A stretch of DNA of 48,742 nt from Bacteroidota bacterium (GCA_030017895.1 JASEGV010000016.1:1-48742); one strand, 5' to 3'. Shown: positions 1 through 10,726, counted from the stretch's first letter. Notes: generated by a model not told the origin, from the sequence alone. Numbers and translations: made by a program.

Positions 1-886
1 ATGTTACGCTGTTTCTATCTATCATTTTTACCCACTCACTTCCACGATGAGCCATAAAAATTATGTGCCTGAAGTTGATAAAGAATTATTTACAGCTCTG
101 TTAATGAAAGCTGCCGAGTTACCTTCAGACCAAAGTCTTGAAGTCGTGCAAAAGATTGTAAAAGGCAAAACGGGCGATAAAAGAGAAAGTGTTATTCGAA
201 AGTTTGTTGAAGATTTGTATGGCGACACTGATTTACGAACGAAAGAAAAAGCTGAGAAGCTATTGAAAGAAGATGATGATGATATTCGCGATGATGAATT
301 CGTTGAGTTTGCAATTGCACTCGATAAAGATGACGCTGTGGTTAAAGACAGCTATGCTAAGTATGAAACTCAGGTAGGTTTATTGCGGACGAAGTTAATG
401 GAAGCAGTTATGCAGTGGAAAGGCGGAATATCATATCCCGATGCTAACAGAACATTGCGTTTCACATACGGAACTGTTAAACCGTTACGACCACGCGATG
501 CAGTTAATTTGGATCATGTTACAACGCTCGGAGGCGTGATGGAAAAAGAAACCGGTTCCGAACCGTTTAAAGTTCCCGCTAAACTACGCCAACTTTGGGA
601 AAAGAAAGATTTTGGAATTTACGCCGATAAAAAATCGGGCGATGTTCCTGTGGCTTTCATTTCGAATCTTGATATCACAGGCGGTAATTCGGGTAGTCCA
701 ATTTTGAACGGTAGAGGTGAACTTACCGGCTGTGCTTTTGATGGAAACTGGGAAGGGGTAGTCGGCGATTATCATTTCGAGGATGCAATGAACCGCACTA
801 TCAGCGTAGATTCAAGGTATATTTTGTTTATTTTAGATAAATTTTCGGATGCACAGAATCTTCTAAATGAAATGCAAATTAAATAA
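1..886 (+). CDS. S46 family serine peptidase (dipeptidyl-peptidase 7/11 type), C-terminal part
   Basis: The frame is open from base 2 of the window with no stop, so this is the 3' part of a longer gene; the ATG at 47 is an internal methionine. Family members are about 700 residues and this piece is about 294. The nucleophile motif GGNSGSP is followed by a GELTGCAFDGNWEG stretch, typical of the trypsin-like core of S46 dipeptidyl-peptidases, which release dipeptides from peptide N-termini in the periplasm. The His and Asp of the triad and the signal peptide would lie upstream of the window. A helical region (roughly the first 130 residues seen) matches the helical domain that caps the active site in this family. 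The P1 specificity (DPP7 or DPP11 type) was not assigned. The gene ends 151 bases before sprA. Confidence 0.9.
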   Translation, partial: CYAVSIYHFYPLTSTMSHKNYVPEVDKELFTALLMKAAELPSDQSLEVVQKIVKGKTGDKRESVIRKFVEDLYGDTDLRTKEKAEKLLKEDDDDIRDDEFVEFAIALDKDDAVVKDSYAKYETQVGLLRTKLMEAVMQWKGGISYPDANRTLRFTYGTVKPLRPRDAVNLDHVTTLGGVMEKETGSEPFKVPAKLRQLWEKKDFGIYADKKSGDVPVAFISNLDITGGNSGSPILNGRGELTGCAFDGNWEGVVGDYHFEDAMNRTISVDSRYILFILDKFSDAQNLLNEMQIK

Positions 887-1037
887 CTTGCTATTTAATA
901 ACCTTTTTTATAACTTTTGATTGAAATAAAAACAATATGGAGTCGTTGTTATAGATATTTGTTAATAATTATAAAAGTGTAACTAATTAGTTCTGAATAA
1001 TTTTCTGATACATTATTAAGCAGTATCGGCTAACAAC

Positions 1038-4000
1038 GTGAAAAACTTACATCTAATATTTCAAAATTGGAAGAATTTTTTCTCCAATAAATCAAACATC
1101 ATTGCAATTTTATTTGCAATAATCGGTTTAGGGATATCTTTCCTGGCATTTTCCCAATCGGCAAATTCGACATCCGGAAATTTATTCCTCTCCCCTACAA
1201 TCTCTGATACAACCGACACGATCGAAGATGAACCCGAAGAAGAAATCGACGAGGAAGACCACAGAGAAGTTCCGCCGCAAGACCCGAACATCAACACCAG
1301 AACCCACGGAGAAATTTTCAAAGATTCTTCTCAAACAGCCGAATGGGTCGATTCAACAACTTATGTTTTTATTGATTCCACATCACGAGTTGAACACTTT
1401 TTACATAAGCGAAACGAATTAGTTTGCGCCAACCCGTTTGTAAAAAATCCACATCCACTATATTTAGAAAATCGCAGCACCGCATATCAACTTACTGTTG
1501 CTTTGGATAGCACCGGACGTTTCGTAGATGTAACCGAAAAGATATACGATAAAGATGTAAAAATTCCGATTCGACTCACGTTGGAAGATTATATACAACA
1601 ACGATTAGAATTTGACCGGTATAAATCGTGGGAAGCATTAGCTAAAGTATATGTTTCGGAACAGAAAGAAGTAGGTTTAAGTGAATTTTTTGGTTCTATT
1701 ACAAATATCGAAATTCCAATGCCTGCAGTAGGATTTCTTAGTATATTCGGACCGCCCAAAATCAATTTACGAATCAGCGGTGCCGTTGATATCAAAGCTG
1801 GATTCCGAAGCCAGAAATCGGACCAAACTTCACTATCTGAACGCGATCAGGTTCGTAACGAGCCGAACTTCAATCAAGAAGTTCAGATAAATGTGAACGG
1901 CACGATCGGTGATAAACTAAATATACTTGCCGATTGGAATACCCAACGTACATTTGAGTATGAAAATCAATTGAAGTTAAAATATACCGGTTATGAAGAC
2001 GAGATAATACAAAGCATTGAAGCCGGCAACGTCTCGTTACAAACCGGCGGCTCTTATATTGGTAGCAGCCAGGCGCTATTCGGAATCAAAGGGAGATTCC
2101 AGTTAGGTCCCCTATCGTTGCAAACAGTAGTATCGCAGAAAAAAGGGCAGACAAAAGAGTTGACTGCTTCAGGGGGCGCTCAGGAAAAAACTTTTGAGAT
2201 TCGGGCTTTTCAATATTCCACAAATCATTATTTTTTCGATACTGTTTACCGGAATATTTTCGAGACACTCTTTGCTTCTCTCGATAACCAATTGCCATTT
2301 ACGATGCTGCAATATCAAATTGTGGAAATTGAGGTTTGGAAAACCAGACAAGGGGGTATTTTTCAAGCTGGTCAAAAAGAAGGAGTTGCTTTAATCGACT
2401 TGCCGCCAATTTATCCGAATCAAACATATCCTGACTCACTCAGAGAGTTTAGCGCCAGATCGGGAAGGATTGAGCGCGGAACCTGGATTAAGCTTCAACC
2501 TAATGAATATAAATACAATCCGCAGGCAGGTTATATTTCTATATCTACAAGTTTACAAAACGATCAAGCTTTGGCTGTTGCATTCAGAACTCAAGGTGCA
2601 ACCGGCTCCCTTGATGACGATATGATTTTTGGAGAATTTGCTGGTTCAGATACTTCAAGCCGAGCTATGATTCTCAAACTAATCCGACCAAAATATTTGA
2701 ATCCAAGCGACAAACCTGCTTGGGACTTAATGCTGAAAAATATTTATTCATTAGGTGGATCGAATTTGAAAAAAGAAGGATTCGAGCTGAAAATATATCG
2801 GGAATCAGGCGGACAAGCCGATATCGACGAGCTATACGGTACCCCATTACTCCAAATATTGAAACTCGACAGATTAGGTGATAATAATTCTCAGCAGCCC
2901 GATGGCTTGATCGATTTTAATAACCGTACTGTAGATCAGGCGCGTGCAGAAATAATTTTCCCGTCGCTTGAACCATTCCGAAAATCAATACGTGAATTTT
3001 TAATCTCCAAAAACGAATCCGATGCGGTTATCGATTCTTTAATCTTCCCCGAAATCTACGATACACTCACTTATGTAGCCCAGCAAAGTAGGGGTAATCG
3101 TTACGTCCTCAAAGGAAAGTCCTCTACTGGCGGTCAGAGCAAGTATAGTCTTGGTTTCAATATAGTAGAAGGAAGTGTCCAAGTTCTGCTCGATGGTTCT
3201 CCCCTATCACCGAATGTTGATTATACTGTTGACTATATGATTGGCGAAGTTATTATCAGGAGTGCACGCGCGTTAGTACCGGGTGCAAATCTCCAAATTA
3301 AATACGAACAGAACGACCTCTTCCAACTTGCTTCAAAAACTTTAATAGGTTTGCGCGGCGAAATGGACCCGCTCCCTAATACTAAGTTAGGTTTCACATG
3401 GATGAATTTGAATCAGGAAACTCTCAGCGACAAAGTCCGTTTGAACGAAGAACCTACTAACAATTCAATATTCGGCGTCGATGCTATGACATCTTTAGAC
3501 TTGGGCTTTTTAACTACCGCAATCGATGCCTTACCGTTCATTAAAACTAAGGAGATGTCGAGTATTAAAATTGCAGGCGAAGCCGCGTATATGCTGCCCG
3601 ATCCTAACACGAAGAAGAGTTCGATTGCAAGCGATAAAGGTTCGGGTATTGCGTTCATTGACGACTTTGAAGGAGCGCGTAGAACTATTCCACTCGGAGT
3701 TGGGTATTCAACCTGGAGACTATCAAGTCCTCCCGGTTACACTCCATTAGGAAATATTCCAGACTCAATAAAAACTTATTCAAAAGGAAAGCTCAGTTGG
3801 TACAACCGGCTGCCAAGCAACGTATTCATTAACGATATTTGGCCCAATAAAAGCGTGCGGCGCGGTCAAGAGCAAGTTACAGTACTTAATTTAGATTACT
3901 TCCCAAAAGAACGCGGACCATTTAACTATTCATTAGATATCGAATCGACATTGCTTTCTGAACCAAATAAAAATTGGGCGGGCTTAATGAAATTTTTAGG

Positions 4001-7000
4001 CGGCACCGGATCGAATATTATTGAACAGAATATTAATTATATCGAACTGTGGATTAAAGCTGAAAATATGCCCGGCAGCGCCGCTGCGAATTTACAACGA
4101 GGGAGGTTATACTTAAACATCGGAAAAGTTAGCGAAGATGTAATCCCCAATAAGAAGCTGAACAGCGAAGATCTAGTAAAAACTGTTAATCCCAATGGCG
4201 TTCTCAACGAAGGTGAAGACGTTGGTTTAGATATGCTCACAGATGCTGAAGAAAGAATTGCTTACGCTGCATTAGTAAATAAGTATCCCGAACTCTCTTC
4301 CGATCCGAGTGGTGATAATTGGGCTTTTTCAACAGGCGGCATAGACTTCAGCCACATAAACGGAACAGAACGCAGCGCCTCAAGCCCTGAAGGTAGATTT
4401 CCCGACACCGAAGATTTGAATACTAACGGCTCGGTTGACCTCATAGATAGTTATTTGGAGTATGAAGTTCCACTCGATACGGTTTATATCGACTCGCTCG
4501 GATTCGAAAGACAAAACGAATTTATTGTCGGCGGTGGTTCTCTCGGTTGGCATCAAATAAGAATACCACTCACTAATTTCACACGTAAAATCGCATCAGG
4601 TGCTGAGAGTTCCACCGACATTTTACAAAACGTTCAATTCGTCAGGATGTGGGTTTCAGGATTCGATCAACCGGTCCGTATCAGAATTGCAGATATTAGC
4701 TTAACCGGGAATCAATGGCAGGAGGTGAATAGAACTGATTCTGTCCTCAAAGTATCTGTTGTAAACATCGAAGATAATCCCGAGTATGAAAGACCTCCCG
4801 GCGTAATCCGTGAGCGTGATAGAACACAACCCGATCAGGAAATTTTCGGGAACGAACAATCGCTCAACATACAGATCAGAGGGTTGGTTGATGGTCAATC
4901 ACGTGAAGCATTTAAATATTATGCCTACAAACCCTTGGATGTTTTTAATTACCGGACAATGAAAATGTTCGTTCACGGTGAAAGAACTTTTGATTTCAGA
5001 GGACTTGACGAATATGATGCCGATGTTTATCTTCGTTTTGGTTTCGACTCGTTAAATTACTACGAGTACCGCGCCCCGCTCCATCAAGGTTGGGATCCGC
5101 AGAATAACGAAATTGTAATTAAATTTTCTGATTTAACATCTATCAAAGAAGGAAGAGATTCGATACGTGGACGTTCTACACCAGTACCCGTTCCCGGTGG
5201 TCCTCCCGGCTCTTACTATGTTGTGCGTGGTAATCCCGCTTTAACAAATATCAGATACATTTGGGTTGGAGTTGAAAATCCAGTTGATAAAGGAAAAGCG
5301 ATTGTATCCGGCGATATTTGGTTTAACGAATTGCGTGTTTCCGATGTAGATGATACACCGGGCTGGGCTTACCGCTTCGATACTCAACTTAAAATAGCCG
5401 ACTTCGGAAATGCTACGTTCAATTACTCGAAAATGGATCCATACTTCCACGGATTGGATCTGCGGTTTGGTTCAAGAACTAACTCGGTAAACTGGGCAGC
5501 GAGTGCAAATTTTGCGCTCGAACGGTTTTTGCCTTCAAGCTGGCAAGGAACTTCGCTGCCGTTCAGCTATTCACATACCGAAAATATTGTGAACCCACAG
5601 TATTTTCCAAATACCGATATACGTGTCGATCAAGCTGCTGAACGTGTCCGACAATCTTTGCTGAATGAAGGACATAGTTCCGAGCAAGCGGACTCGGCAA
5701 AAAATTCGATCTTGAACGAAGCCCAAACTTTGCGGATATCAGATTCTTATGCAGTTCCAAATTTACGAATTGTTATTCCATCTTCGGCTTGGTATATCAA
5801 CGAAACTTTCAACAAGATAGGATGGAAGTTTAATTACACAAAATCGATGGAACGTAATCCAACAATCGCTGAACGTATAAGCTGGGCTTGGAACGGTGGT
5901 GGAAATTATGCAGTGGCTATACCGCCTAATTTCTATTTCTCTCCATTCACAAAATTATTTGCGGGCGTTTGGTTGTTAGAAGATTTTAAAGATTATAAAG
6001 TATTTTATATTCCGATTGTAAGTTTTAATACCGGGTTCGGTGTTCAACGGGGTCAATCGTATGAAATTGCAAGAGTTCAATCTGTTCAACGTCCTGTTTT
6101 CCGTAACTTCAACGCGAGTCGTTCGCTAGCGTTTGGATGGAAACTGACAGAAGGCGGGCTTTCGAGTTTATCGGGCGATTACGCGCTTAATATCGAAAGT
6201 TTACTTTTACATTTAGAAACCGATTCGGCAGGTACTCAACGCCGCTTTTCTGATATTCTAAAAGATATTTTCAGAACAAATAAGCTCATCGATTTCGGAA
6301 GAGATTCCCGCTATGGACAAAGATTTAGCATCAACACCAAACCCAAACTACCCAACTTATTAGATATCAATAAATATTTAGATTTTACTTTGGGTTATAG
6401 TGTAAATTACGGATGGCAAACTAACTTCCAACCGGGCGATATCGGAAAAAGTGCCGGCTGGGATAACAATATTACTTTTTCTTCTAATTTTAAATTAAAA
6501 GCTTTAACCGATCCTTGGTTTGCTTTCAAAGATGAACCAGAAACACCTCAGGCAAAATTACCTCCTCCGAGAATTCGAGAACGTGAACGAACTGATGATT
6601 CTACTGCAGTAATGGATACAACTGCTGTTGAAGAGCCAGTTGTGCAACCAAAAGGACCCAACAAAATATTCTCACAGCTCAAAACTCTTTCAAAAATTTT
6701 CATTAAGTACCCTCTATTGGATTACGAAACAATAAATATATCATTCACTCAAACAAACCGTTCGACTAACTCCGGTGTTCGTGGCAGCACGGGTTTTATG
6801 AACTTCTGGGGAATCCCTCCATTCCAAGACCCTAATCCCGAATATGGTCCTTCACGTTTATATCAATTAGGCATCGTTGCCGACCCAAGCGGAAAACTTG
6901 AATTTGAGCGAACTACAGGTTTCCCGTTTGTTAAATTCAATGTGATAAAAGGATTGCGCGCACCCAACGCTCAGTTACCTGATCAGTTTACACACACGAA

Positions 7001-8003
7001 CAGAATTTCGCTACGAACAAGCAGACCGTTGTGGGAAGGCGCCTCTTTGGATTTAACCTGGAATTTGTCGTGGGCTTTCAATAAATCAATCACACTTGGT
7101 ACTGATGCCGAAGGTGTGCCTTCAATCAGCTCAATGGCAATTTCCGGAAATGTTGATCGCTCCTTCTTTACTTTGCCACCCGTTCTTCTCTTTAAGATGT
7201 TAAAAAGTAATTTAGAAGAAGTCGGTAAAAAATATAACTCCCGCAGAATTGATATCACTGATAAAGCATCGGACGATGTTAAACTTGCAGAATCATTCGA
7301 AGAAGGGATGGAAGCCCTGCCATTATTACGGAAAGTATTGGGTCCACTTGTGCCCCGTGCAAACTATTCATTCCGTTGGGATGGTTTAGAAAAAACTTTA
7401 GGAATCGGCGATTATATCGACCGCCTTTCTTTCGATCACGTGTACACATCGAACTTTGCAAAACAATGGCGTGGAAATCCCGCAGGAGGTATCCGAACCG
7501 AAGGCGAACGAATTGGATATGGTTTTGCACCCCTCATCGGCTTGAATGCAACGATGAAACAATTGCTAAAAGGAAATGTTACAACTACTCTGCGGTATAA
7601 CACTACTTCTTCATACGATTTGAATATAGCTGCCCGGAATATAGCCAGCACTTTAACTCAAGAATTATCATTCTCAATGAATTACAACCGCCGTGGTTTC
7701 GAGTTTCCATTTTTCGGACTCTCACTGAGCAACGATATAGATTTGAGTATGAGTTATTCGATGTCGCATAATTCGCGCACCACATACGAGGTAAACCAAT
7801 TAGAAACTAACCCCGACGGAACTCCTTTAGAAGGGACTACGAGAACAATGTTTGAACCGAGATTAAGATACGTATTAAGTTCGCGCATAACGGCCTCAGT
7901 ATTTTACCGATATACTAAATTAGCACCCGATGAGGGGGGTTCTTTGATTCCGGGGAACACAACAAATGAGGGTGGATTGGATATAAGAATTGCAATACAA
8001 TAA
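1038..8003 (+). CDS. sprA: SprA/Sov, T9SS outer-membrane translocon
   Basis: A 2321-residue protein with a hydrophobic N-terminal segment (residues about 20-40, ending near FSQSANS) consistent with a signal peptide, then long stretches of beta-strand-rich sequence. Length and repeated barrel-like segments match SprA (Sov in Porphyromonas), the very large beta-barrel through which type IX secretion clients leave the cell. Recognisable are the N-terminal conserved block near FLSIFGPPKINLRISG, the DWNTQRTFEYENQLKLKY block, and the C-terminal barrel ending in a strand (GGLDIRIAIQ). The start is GTG without a clear ribosome binding site; no better start precedes the signal peptide. porX follows after 9 bases, suggesting one transcript. 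An acidic stretch (residues about 60-75) and a Pro/Arg/Asp-rich insert (about residues 1835-1875) are probably flexible. Intact as far as can be seen. Confidence 0.95.
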   Translation: MKNLHLIFQNWKNFFSNKSNIIAILFAIIGLGISFLAFSQSANSTSGNLFLSPTISDTTDTIEDEPEEEIDEEDHREVPPQDPNINTRTHGEIFKDSSQTAEWVDSTTYVFIDSTSRVEHFLHKRNELVCANPFVKNPHPLYLENRSTAYQLTVALDSTGRFVDVTEKIYDKDVKIPIRLTLEDYIQQRLEFDRYKSWEALAKVYVSEQKEVGLSEFFGSITNIEIPMPAVGFLSIFGPPKINLRISGAVDIKAGFRSQKSDQTSLSERDQVRNEPNFNQEVQINVNGTIGDKLNILADWNTQRTFEYENQLKLKYTGYEDEIIQSIEAGNVSLQTGGSYIGSSQALFGIKGRFQLGPLSLQTVVSQKKGQTKELTASGGAQEKTFEIRAFQYSTNHYFFDTVYRNIFETLFASLDNQLPFTMLQYQIVEIEVWKTRQGGIFQAGQKEGVALIDLPPIYPNQTYPDSLREFSARSGRIERGTWIKLQPNEYKYNPQAGYISISTSLQNDQALAVAFRTQGATGSLDDDMIFGEFAGSDTSSRAMILKLIRPKYLNPSDKPAWDLMLKNIYSLGGSNLKKEGFELKIYRESGGQADIDELYGTPLLQILKLDRLGDNNSQQPDGLIDFNNRTVDQARAEIIFPSLEPFRKSIREFLISKNESDAVIDSLIFPEIYDTLTYVAQQSRGNRYVLKGKSSTGGQSKYSLGFNIVEGSVQVLLDGSPLSPNVDYTVDYMIGEVIIRSARALVPGANLQIKYEQNDLFQLASKTLIGLRGEMDPLPNTKLGFTWMNLNQETLSDKVRLNEEPTNNSIFGVDAMTSLDLGFLTTAIDALPFIKTKEMSSIKIAGEAAYMLPDPNTKKSSIASDKGSGIAFIDDFEGARRTIPLGVGYSTWRLSSPPGYTPLGNIPDSIKTYSKGKLSWYNRLPSNVFINDIWPNKSVRRGQEQVTVLNLDYFPKERGPFNYSLDIESTLLSEPNKNWAGLMKFLGGTGSNIIEQNINYIELWIKAENMPGSAAANLQRGRLYLNIGKVSEDVIPNKKLNSEDLVKTVNPNGVLNEGEDVGLDMLTDAEERIAYAALVNKYPELSSDPSGDNWAFSTGGIDFSHINGTERSASSPEGRFPDTEDLNTNGSVDLIDSYLEYEVPLDTVYIDSLGFERQNEFIVGGGSLGWHQIRIPLTNFTRKIASGAESSTDILQNVQFVRMWVSGFDQPVRIRIADISLTGNQWQEVNRTDSVLKVSVVNIEDNPEYERPPGVIRERDRTQPDQEIFGNEQSLNIQIRGLVDGQSREAFKYYAYKPLDVFNYRTMKMFVHGERTFDFRGLDEYDADVYLRFGFDSLNYYEYRAPLHQGWDPQNNEIVIKFSDLTSIKEGRDSIRGRSTPVPVPGGPPGSYYVVRGNPALTNIRYIWVGVENPVDKGKAIVSGDIWFNELRVSDVDDTPGWAYRFDTQLKIADFGNATFNYSKMDPYFHGLDLRFGSRTNSVNWAASANFALERFLPSSWQGTSLPFSYSHTENIVNPQYFPNTDIRVDQAAERVRQSLLNEGHSSEQADSAKNSILNEAQTLRISDSYAVPNLRIVIPSSAWYINETFNKIGWKFNYTKSMERNPTIAERISWAWNGGGNYAVAIPPNFYFSPFTKLFAGVWLLEDFKDYKVFYIPIVSFNTGFGVQRGQSYEIARVQSVQRPVFRNFNASRSLAFGWKLTEGGLSSLSGDYALNIESLLLHLETDSAGTQRRFSDILKDIFRTNKLIDFGRDSRYGQRFSINTKPKLPNLLDINKYLDFTLGYSVNYGWQTNFQPGDIGKSAGWDNNITFSSNFKLKALTDPWFAFKDEPETPQAKLPPPRIRERERTDDSTAVMDTTAVEEPVVQPKGPNKIFSQLKTLSKIFIKYPLLDYETINISFTQTNRSTNSGVRGSTGFMNFWGIPPFQDPNPEYGPSRLYQLGIVADPSGKLEFERTTGFPFVKFNVIKGLRAPNAQLPDQFTHTNRISLRTSRPLWEGASLDLTWNLSWAFNKSITLGTDAEGVPSISSMAISGNVDRSFFTLPPVLLFKMLKSNLEEVGKKYNSRRIDITDKASDDVKLAESFEEGMEALPLLRKVLGPLVPRANYSFRWDGLEKTLGIGDYIDRLSFDHVYTSNFAKQWRGNPAGGIRTEGERIGYGFAPLIGLNATMKQLLKGNVTTTLRYNTTSSYDLNIAARNIASTLTQELSFSMNYNRRGFEFPFFGLSLSNDIDLSMSYSMSHNSRTTYEVNQLETNPDGTPLEGTTRTMFEPRLRYVLSSRITASVFYRYTKLAPDEGGSLIPGNTTNEGGLDIRIAIQ

Positions 8004-8012
8004 AGAAAGAGA

Positions 8013-9578
8013 ATGATGTTAAATAAAGGTAAAATACTTTGGGTAGATGACGAAATCGAGCTTCTGCGTCCGCACATTCTTTTCTTAAAAGAAAAAGGTT
8101 ATGCGGTTGAAACTGCTACCAACGGCGAAGATGCTGTCGATTTAGTTACTACGAAAACTTTCGACTTGGTTTTTTTAGACGAGATGATGTCCGGGATGGG
8201 CGGCTTGCGAACTCTTTCCGAAATCAAAAACATCAGGCCTGAACTGCCGGTTATTATGGTAACTAAAAGCGAAGACGAAGGTTTGATGGAAGATGCCATC
8301 GGCAGCAAAATTAACGACTACCTGACCAAGCCGGTTAATCCAAGTCAGATTCTTTTAGCTTGTAAAAAGTTTTTAGAAGGCAAGAAGATTACCGGCGAAC
8401 ATGTTTCGCGCGATTACATTAAAGAGTTTAACGAAATATCAGTTTCATTGTTATCGAACCCCGACGCAAATGATTGGATAGAAATTTATAACAAACTCGT
8501 AGGATGGTCATCCGATCTCGATCAACATCCGGAATTAGGTTTAAAAGATACATTTCACGACCAATTCCGCTCCTGCAACGTTGAATTCTCGAAATTCATC
8601 GAAAAAAATTACAGGCATTGGCTTGAAAGTTCGGATAGACCACCACTTTCGGTTGACGTTGTCGAACGGTTTTTAATCCCCGAATTGCAGGAGGGAAAAT
8701 CGGTTTTCTTTTTTGTGATAGACTGTCTGCGGCTAGACCAATGGTTAGGTATGGAAGTTATCCTGCGCGACCTTTATAATATTAAAAAACAGTTTTATTA
8801 TTCCATCCTCCCTACTGCTACACCTTATTCACGAAATGCAATTTTCAGCGGTGCATGGCCCAACGATATCGAACGCCGTTTCCCGGAAATCTGGGAACAA
8901 TGGGAAGATGACGACCACAGCCGCAATAAAAACGAGCTGCAGTTCCTCTTAAATTTATTGGGACGACGTAAAATCAATCTCAAACCAGAACCCAAATACA
9001 TAAAAATAATCGACCCTGAGTTTGGAAAGAACATTGAACAAAATATCCTATCCTTTACACACAATAAACTAACATCTATCGTGTTTAATTTTGTGGATAT
9101 GCTTGCACACGGCAGGTCCGATTCGCAATTGTTAAAAGAAATTGCCCCCGATGAATCAGCATATCGTTCGCTCACGCAATCGTGGTTTGCTCATTCTTCC
9201 TTGTTGAGTATGTTCCGTACACTTGCTACACAAAAGAATATTAAAGTAATTGTTACAACCGACCACGGAAGTATCCGCTGTATGCGCGGCGCCAAAGTAA
9301 TAGCCGACCGTCAAGCTGCCACAAATTTACGTTACAAATTTGGCAGGAATCTTAAAGTCGATGATAAACATGCTATCTTCATAAAAAATCCAAACGACTA
9401 CCGGCTTCCCAACCGAGGTGTTACGGTTAATTATATCATCGCAAAAGAAGATTATTATTTTGTTTATCCCACCGATTATCATAAATATCTTGCCCAGTAT
9501 CGTGATAGTTTTCAGCATGGTGGAATTTCATTAGAAGAAATGATTCTACCGGTTATTGTCCTCGAACCAAAGCTCTAA
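8013..9578 (+). CDS. porX: PorX-type response regulator with PglZ (alkaline phosphatase-superfamily) domain
   Basis: Residues 1-125 form a receiver domain: acidic pair Asp12/Asp13, phospho-acceptor Asp56 in FDLVFLDEMM, Thr84 and Lys106 (DYLTKP). The remaining part is a PglZ domain with metal-site residues typical of the alkaline phosphatase superfamily: Asp237 (VIDCLRLDQW), Thr270 (TPYSRNAIFSG), Asp362 and His366 (NFVDMLAHG), Asp417-His418 (TTDHGS) and His502 (QHGG). In Porphyromonas and Flavobacterium PorX governs T9SS function, and its effector domain has been reported to be a zinc-dependent phosphodiesterase acting on oligonucleotides. All expected residues are present, so both functions are likely intact. 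It lies directly behind sprA and 9 bases before tsaE. No PorY-like sensor kinase is in the window. Confidence 0.93.
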   Translation: MMLNKGKILWVDDEIELLRPHILFLKEKGYAVETATNGEDAVDLVTTKTFDLVFLDEMMSGMGGLRTLSEIKNIRPELPVIMVTKSEDEGLMEDAIGSKINDYLTKPVNPSQILLACKKFLEGKKITGEHVSRDYIKEFNEISVSLLSNPDANDWIEIYNKLVGWSSDLDQHPELGLKDTFHDQFRSCNVEFSKFIEKNYRHWLESSDRPPLSVDVVERFLIPELQEGKSVFFFVIDCLRLDQWLGMEVILRDLYNIKKQFYYSILPTATPYSRNAIFSGAWPNDIERRFPEIWEQWEDDDHSRNKNELQFLLNLLGRRKINLKPEPKYIKIIDPEFGKNIEQNILSFTHNKLTSIVFNFVDMLAHGRSDSQLLKEIAPDESAYRSLTQSWFAHSSLLSMFRTLATQKNIKVIVTTDHGSIRCMRGAKVIADRQAATNLRYKFGRNLKVDDKHAIFIKNPNDYRLPNRGVTVNYIIAKEDYYFVYPTDYHKYLAQYRDSFQHGGISLEEMILPVIVLEPKL

Positions 9579-9587
9579 TTTATTTTG

Positions 9588-10016
9588 ATGAACTGCTACA
9601 TCACTCAAAGCGAACAAGAAACAATTAAACTGGGATCGGAATTTGCAAAAACCAAATTGAAAGCGGGCGATGTCGTAGCCCTTTTCGGCGATTTGGGCAG
9701 CGGTAAAACACGGTTCGTTCAAGGTATTTGCAAAGGTTTTGGAATTACTGAACACGTCTCAAGCCCTTCATTTACAATTATGAACGAATATAACACAGGT
9801 TCACTAAAAATTTACCATTTCGATTTTTATAGGGTAAAGTCCACCGATGAAATTGTAGATATCGGTTTTGATGATTATATTAATACTGACGGAATTTGCG
9901 TCATCGAATGGGCTGATCGTGTAACCGGCTTGCTTGGCAGCAGGTTCGAAGTACACTTTTCACTCGGCGATGCTGAAAATATACGTGATATAAAAATTGT
10001 TCAATTAAATACCTGA
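9588..10016 (+). CDS. tsaE: tRNA t6A37 threonylcarbamoyladenosine ATPase subunit TsaE
   Basis: A small P-loop protein of 142 residues with Walker A GDLGSGKT (Lys40), the SSPSFTIMNEY segment, and HFDFYRV...EIVDIGFDDY followed by CVIEWADR, all characteristic of TsaE (YjeE). With TsaB and TsaD it makes the t6A modification at position 37 of ANN-decoding tRNAs. The ATG at 9588 is preferred to the TTG one codon upstream. It is followed 6 bases later by tsaB, so the two partners are co-transcribed; tsaD is not in the window. porX immediately upstream is an arrangement I recall from other Bacteroidota. Confidence 0.95.
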   Translation: MNCYITQSEQETIKLGSEFAKTKLKAGDVVALFGDLGSGKTRFVQGICKGFGITEHVSSPSFTIMNEYNTGSLKIYHFDFYRVKSTDEIVDIGFDDYINTDGICVIEWADRVTGLLGSRFEVHFSLGDAENIRDIKIVQLNT

Positions 10017-10022
10017 TAGCTG

Positions 10023-10715
10023 ATGAAAGTGCTTGGCATTGAAACGGCAACGCTTGTGTGTGCTGCCGCTGTTGTTGAAAATGGAAATATAATTTCGGAA
10101 AAATCTTTTACTGAACCGAACATACACTCTGAAAAAATTATAAGTGTGATAGACGAAGTACTGAATACTGCCGGTAGCTTCGATGCGATTGCAATTTCGA
10201 TAGGACCAGGTTCGTTCACCGGCTTAAGAATCGGTGTGAGTACGGCAAAAGGTTTGGCATACTCAACTGGGAAACCAATGGTTGCAGTTTCAACGCTCGA
10301 AGCTCTTGTATTTAACATAATATCCAATCGAGTTTCAGATGAGAATGAAATTGTAGCCGCCTTGATTGATGCTCGTCGCGATGAATTTTATACCGGACTG
10401 TATAATATCCGGGATAACGAAATTGATGTAATCCTAAAACCGCAAGCCCTTCGTTTTAACGAGCTACTATCTAAATTGCCTCTCACAAAAGTAGCTTTCG
10501 TTGGCGATGGAGTTCAAAAATTTAGACAGTTAATTGAGACGCACAACTATGGTTCTGAAAATTTGAAATTTTATCCGGATGGTATTAACTTTTGCAGAGC
10601 CTCGTCGGTTGCTTTTGTAGGCGAAAAATTGTTAAAATCGGGTGTAACCGAAAACATTGCTGAACTTGAACCTGTTTATATCAAAGATTTTCAAACATTG
10701 GTTAAAATATTATAA
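10023..10715 (+). CDS. tsaB: tRNA t6A37 complex subunit TsaB
   Basis: A 230-residue ASKHA-fold protein beginning MKVLGIETATLVCAAAVVENG (ATPase-fold phosphate loop), with the HSEKI motif and the signature SIGPGSFTGLRIGVSTAKGLAY. TsaB is the non-catalytic partner that binds TsaD and TsaE during threonylcarbamoyl transfer to tRNA. The start ATG follows the tsaE stop by 6 bases. Length is typical for the shorter TsaB form. Confidence 0.94.
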   Translation: MKVLGIETATLVCAAAVVENGNIISEKSFTEPNIHSEKIISVIDEVLNTAGSFDAIAISIGPGSFTGLRIGVSTAKGLAYSTGKPMVAVSTLEALVFNIISNRVSDENEIVAALIDARRDEFYTGLYNIRDNEIDVILKPQALRFNELLSKLPLTKVAFVGDGVQKFRQLIETHNYGSENLKFYPDGINFCRASSVAFVGEKLLKSGVTENIAELEPVYIKDFQTLVKIL

Positions 10716-10726
10716 AGGAAAATTTT

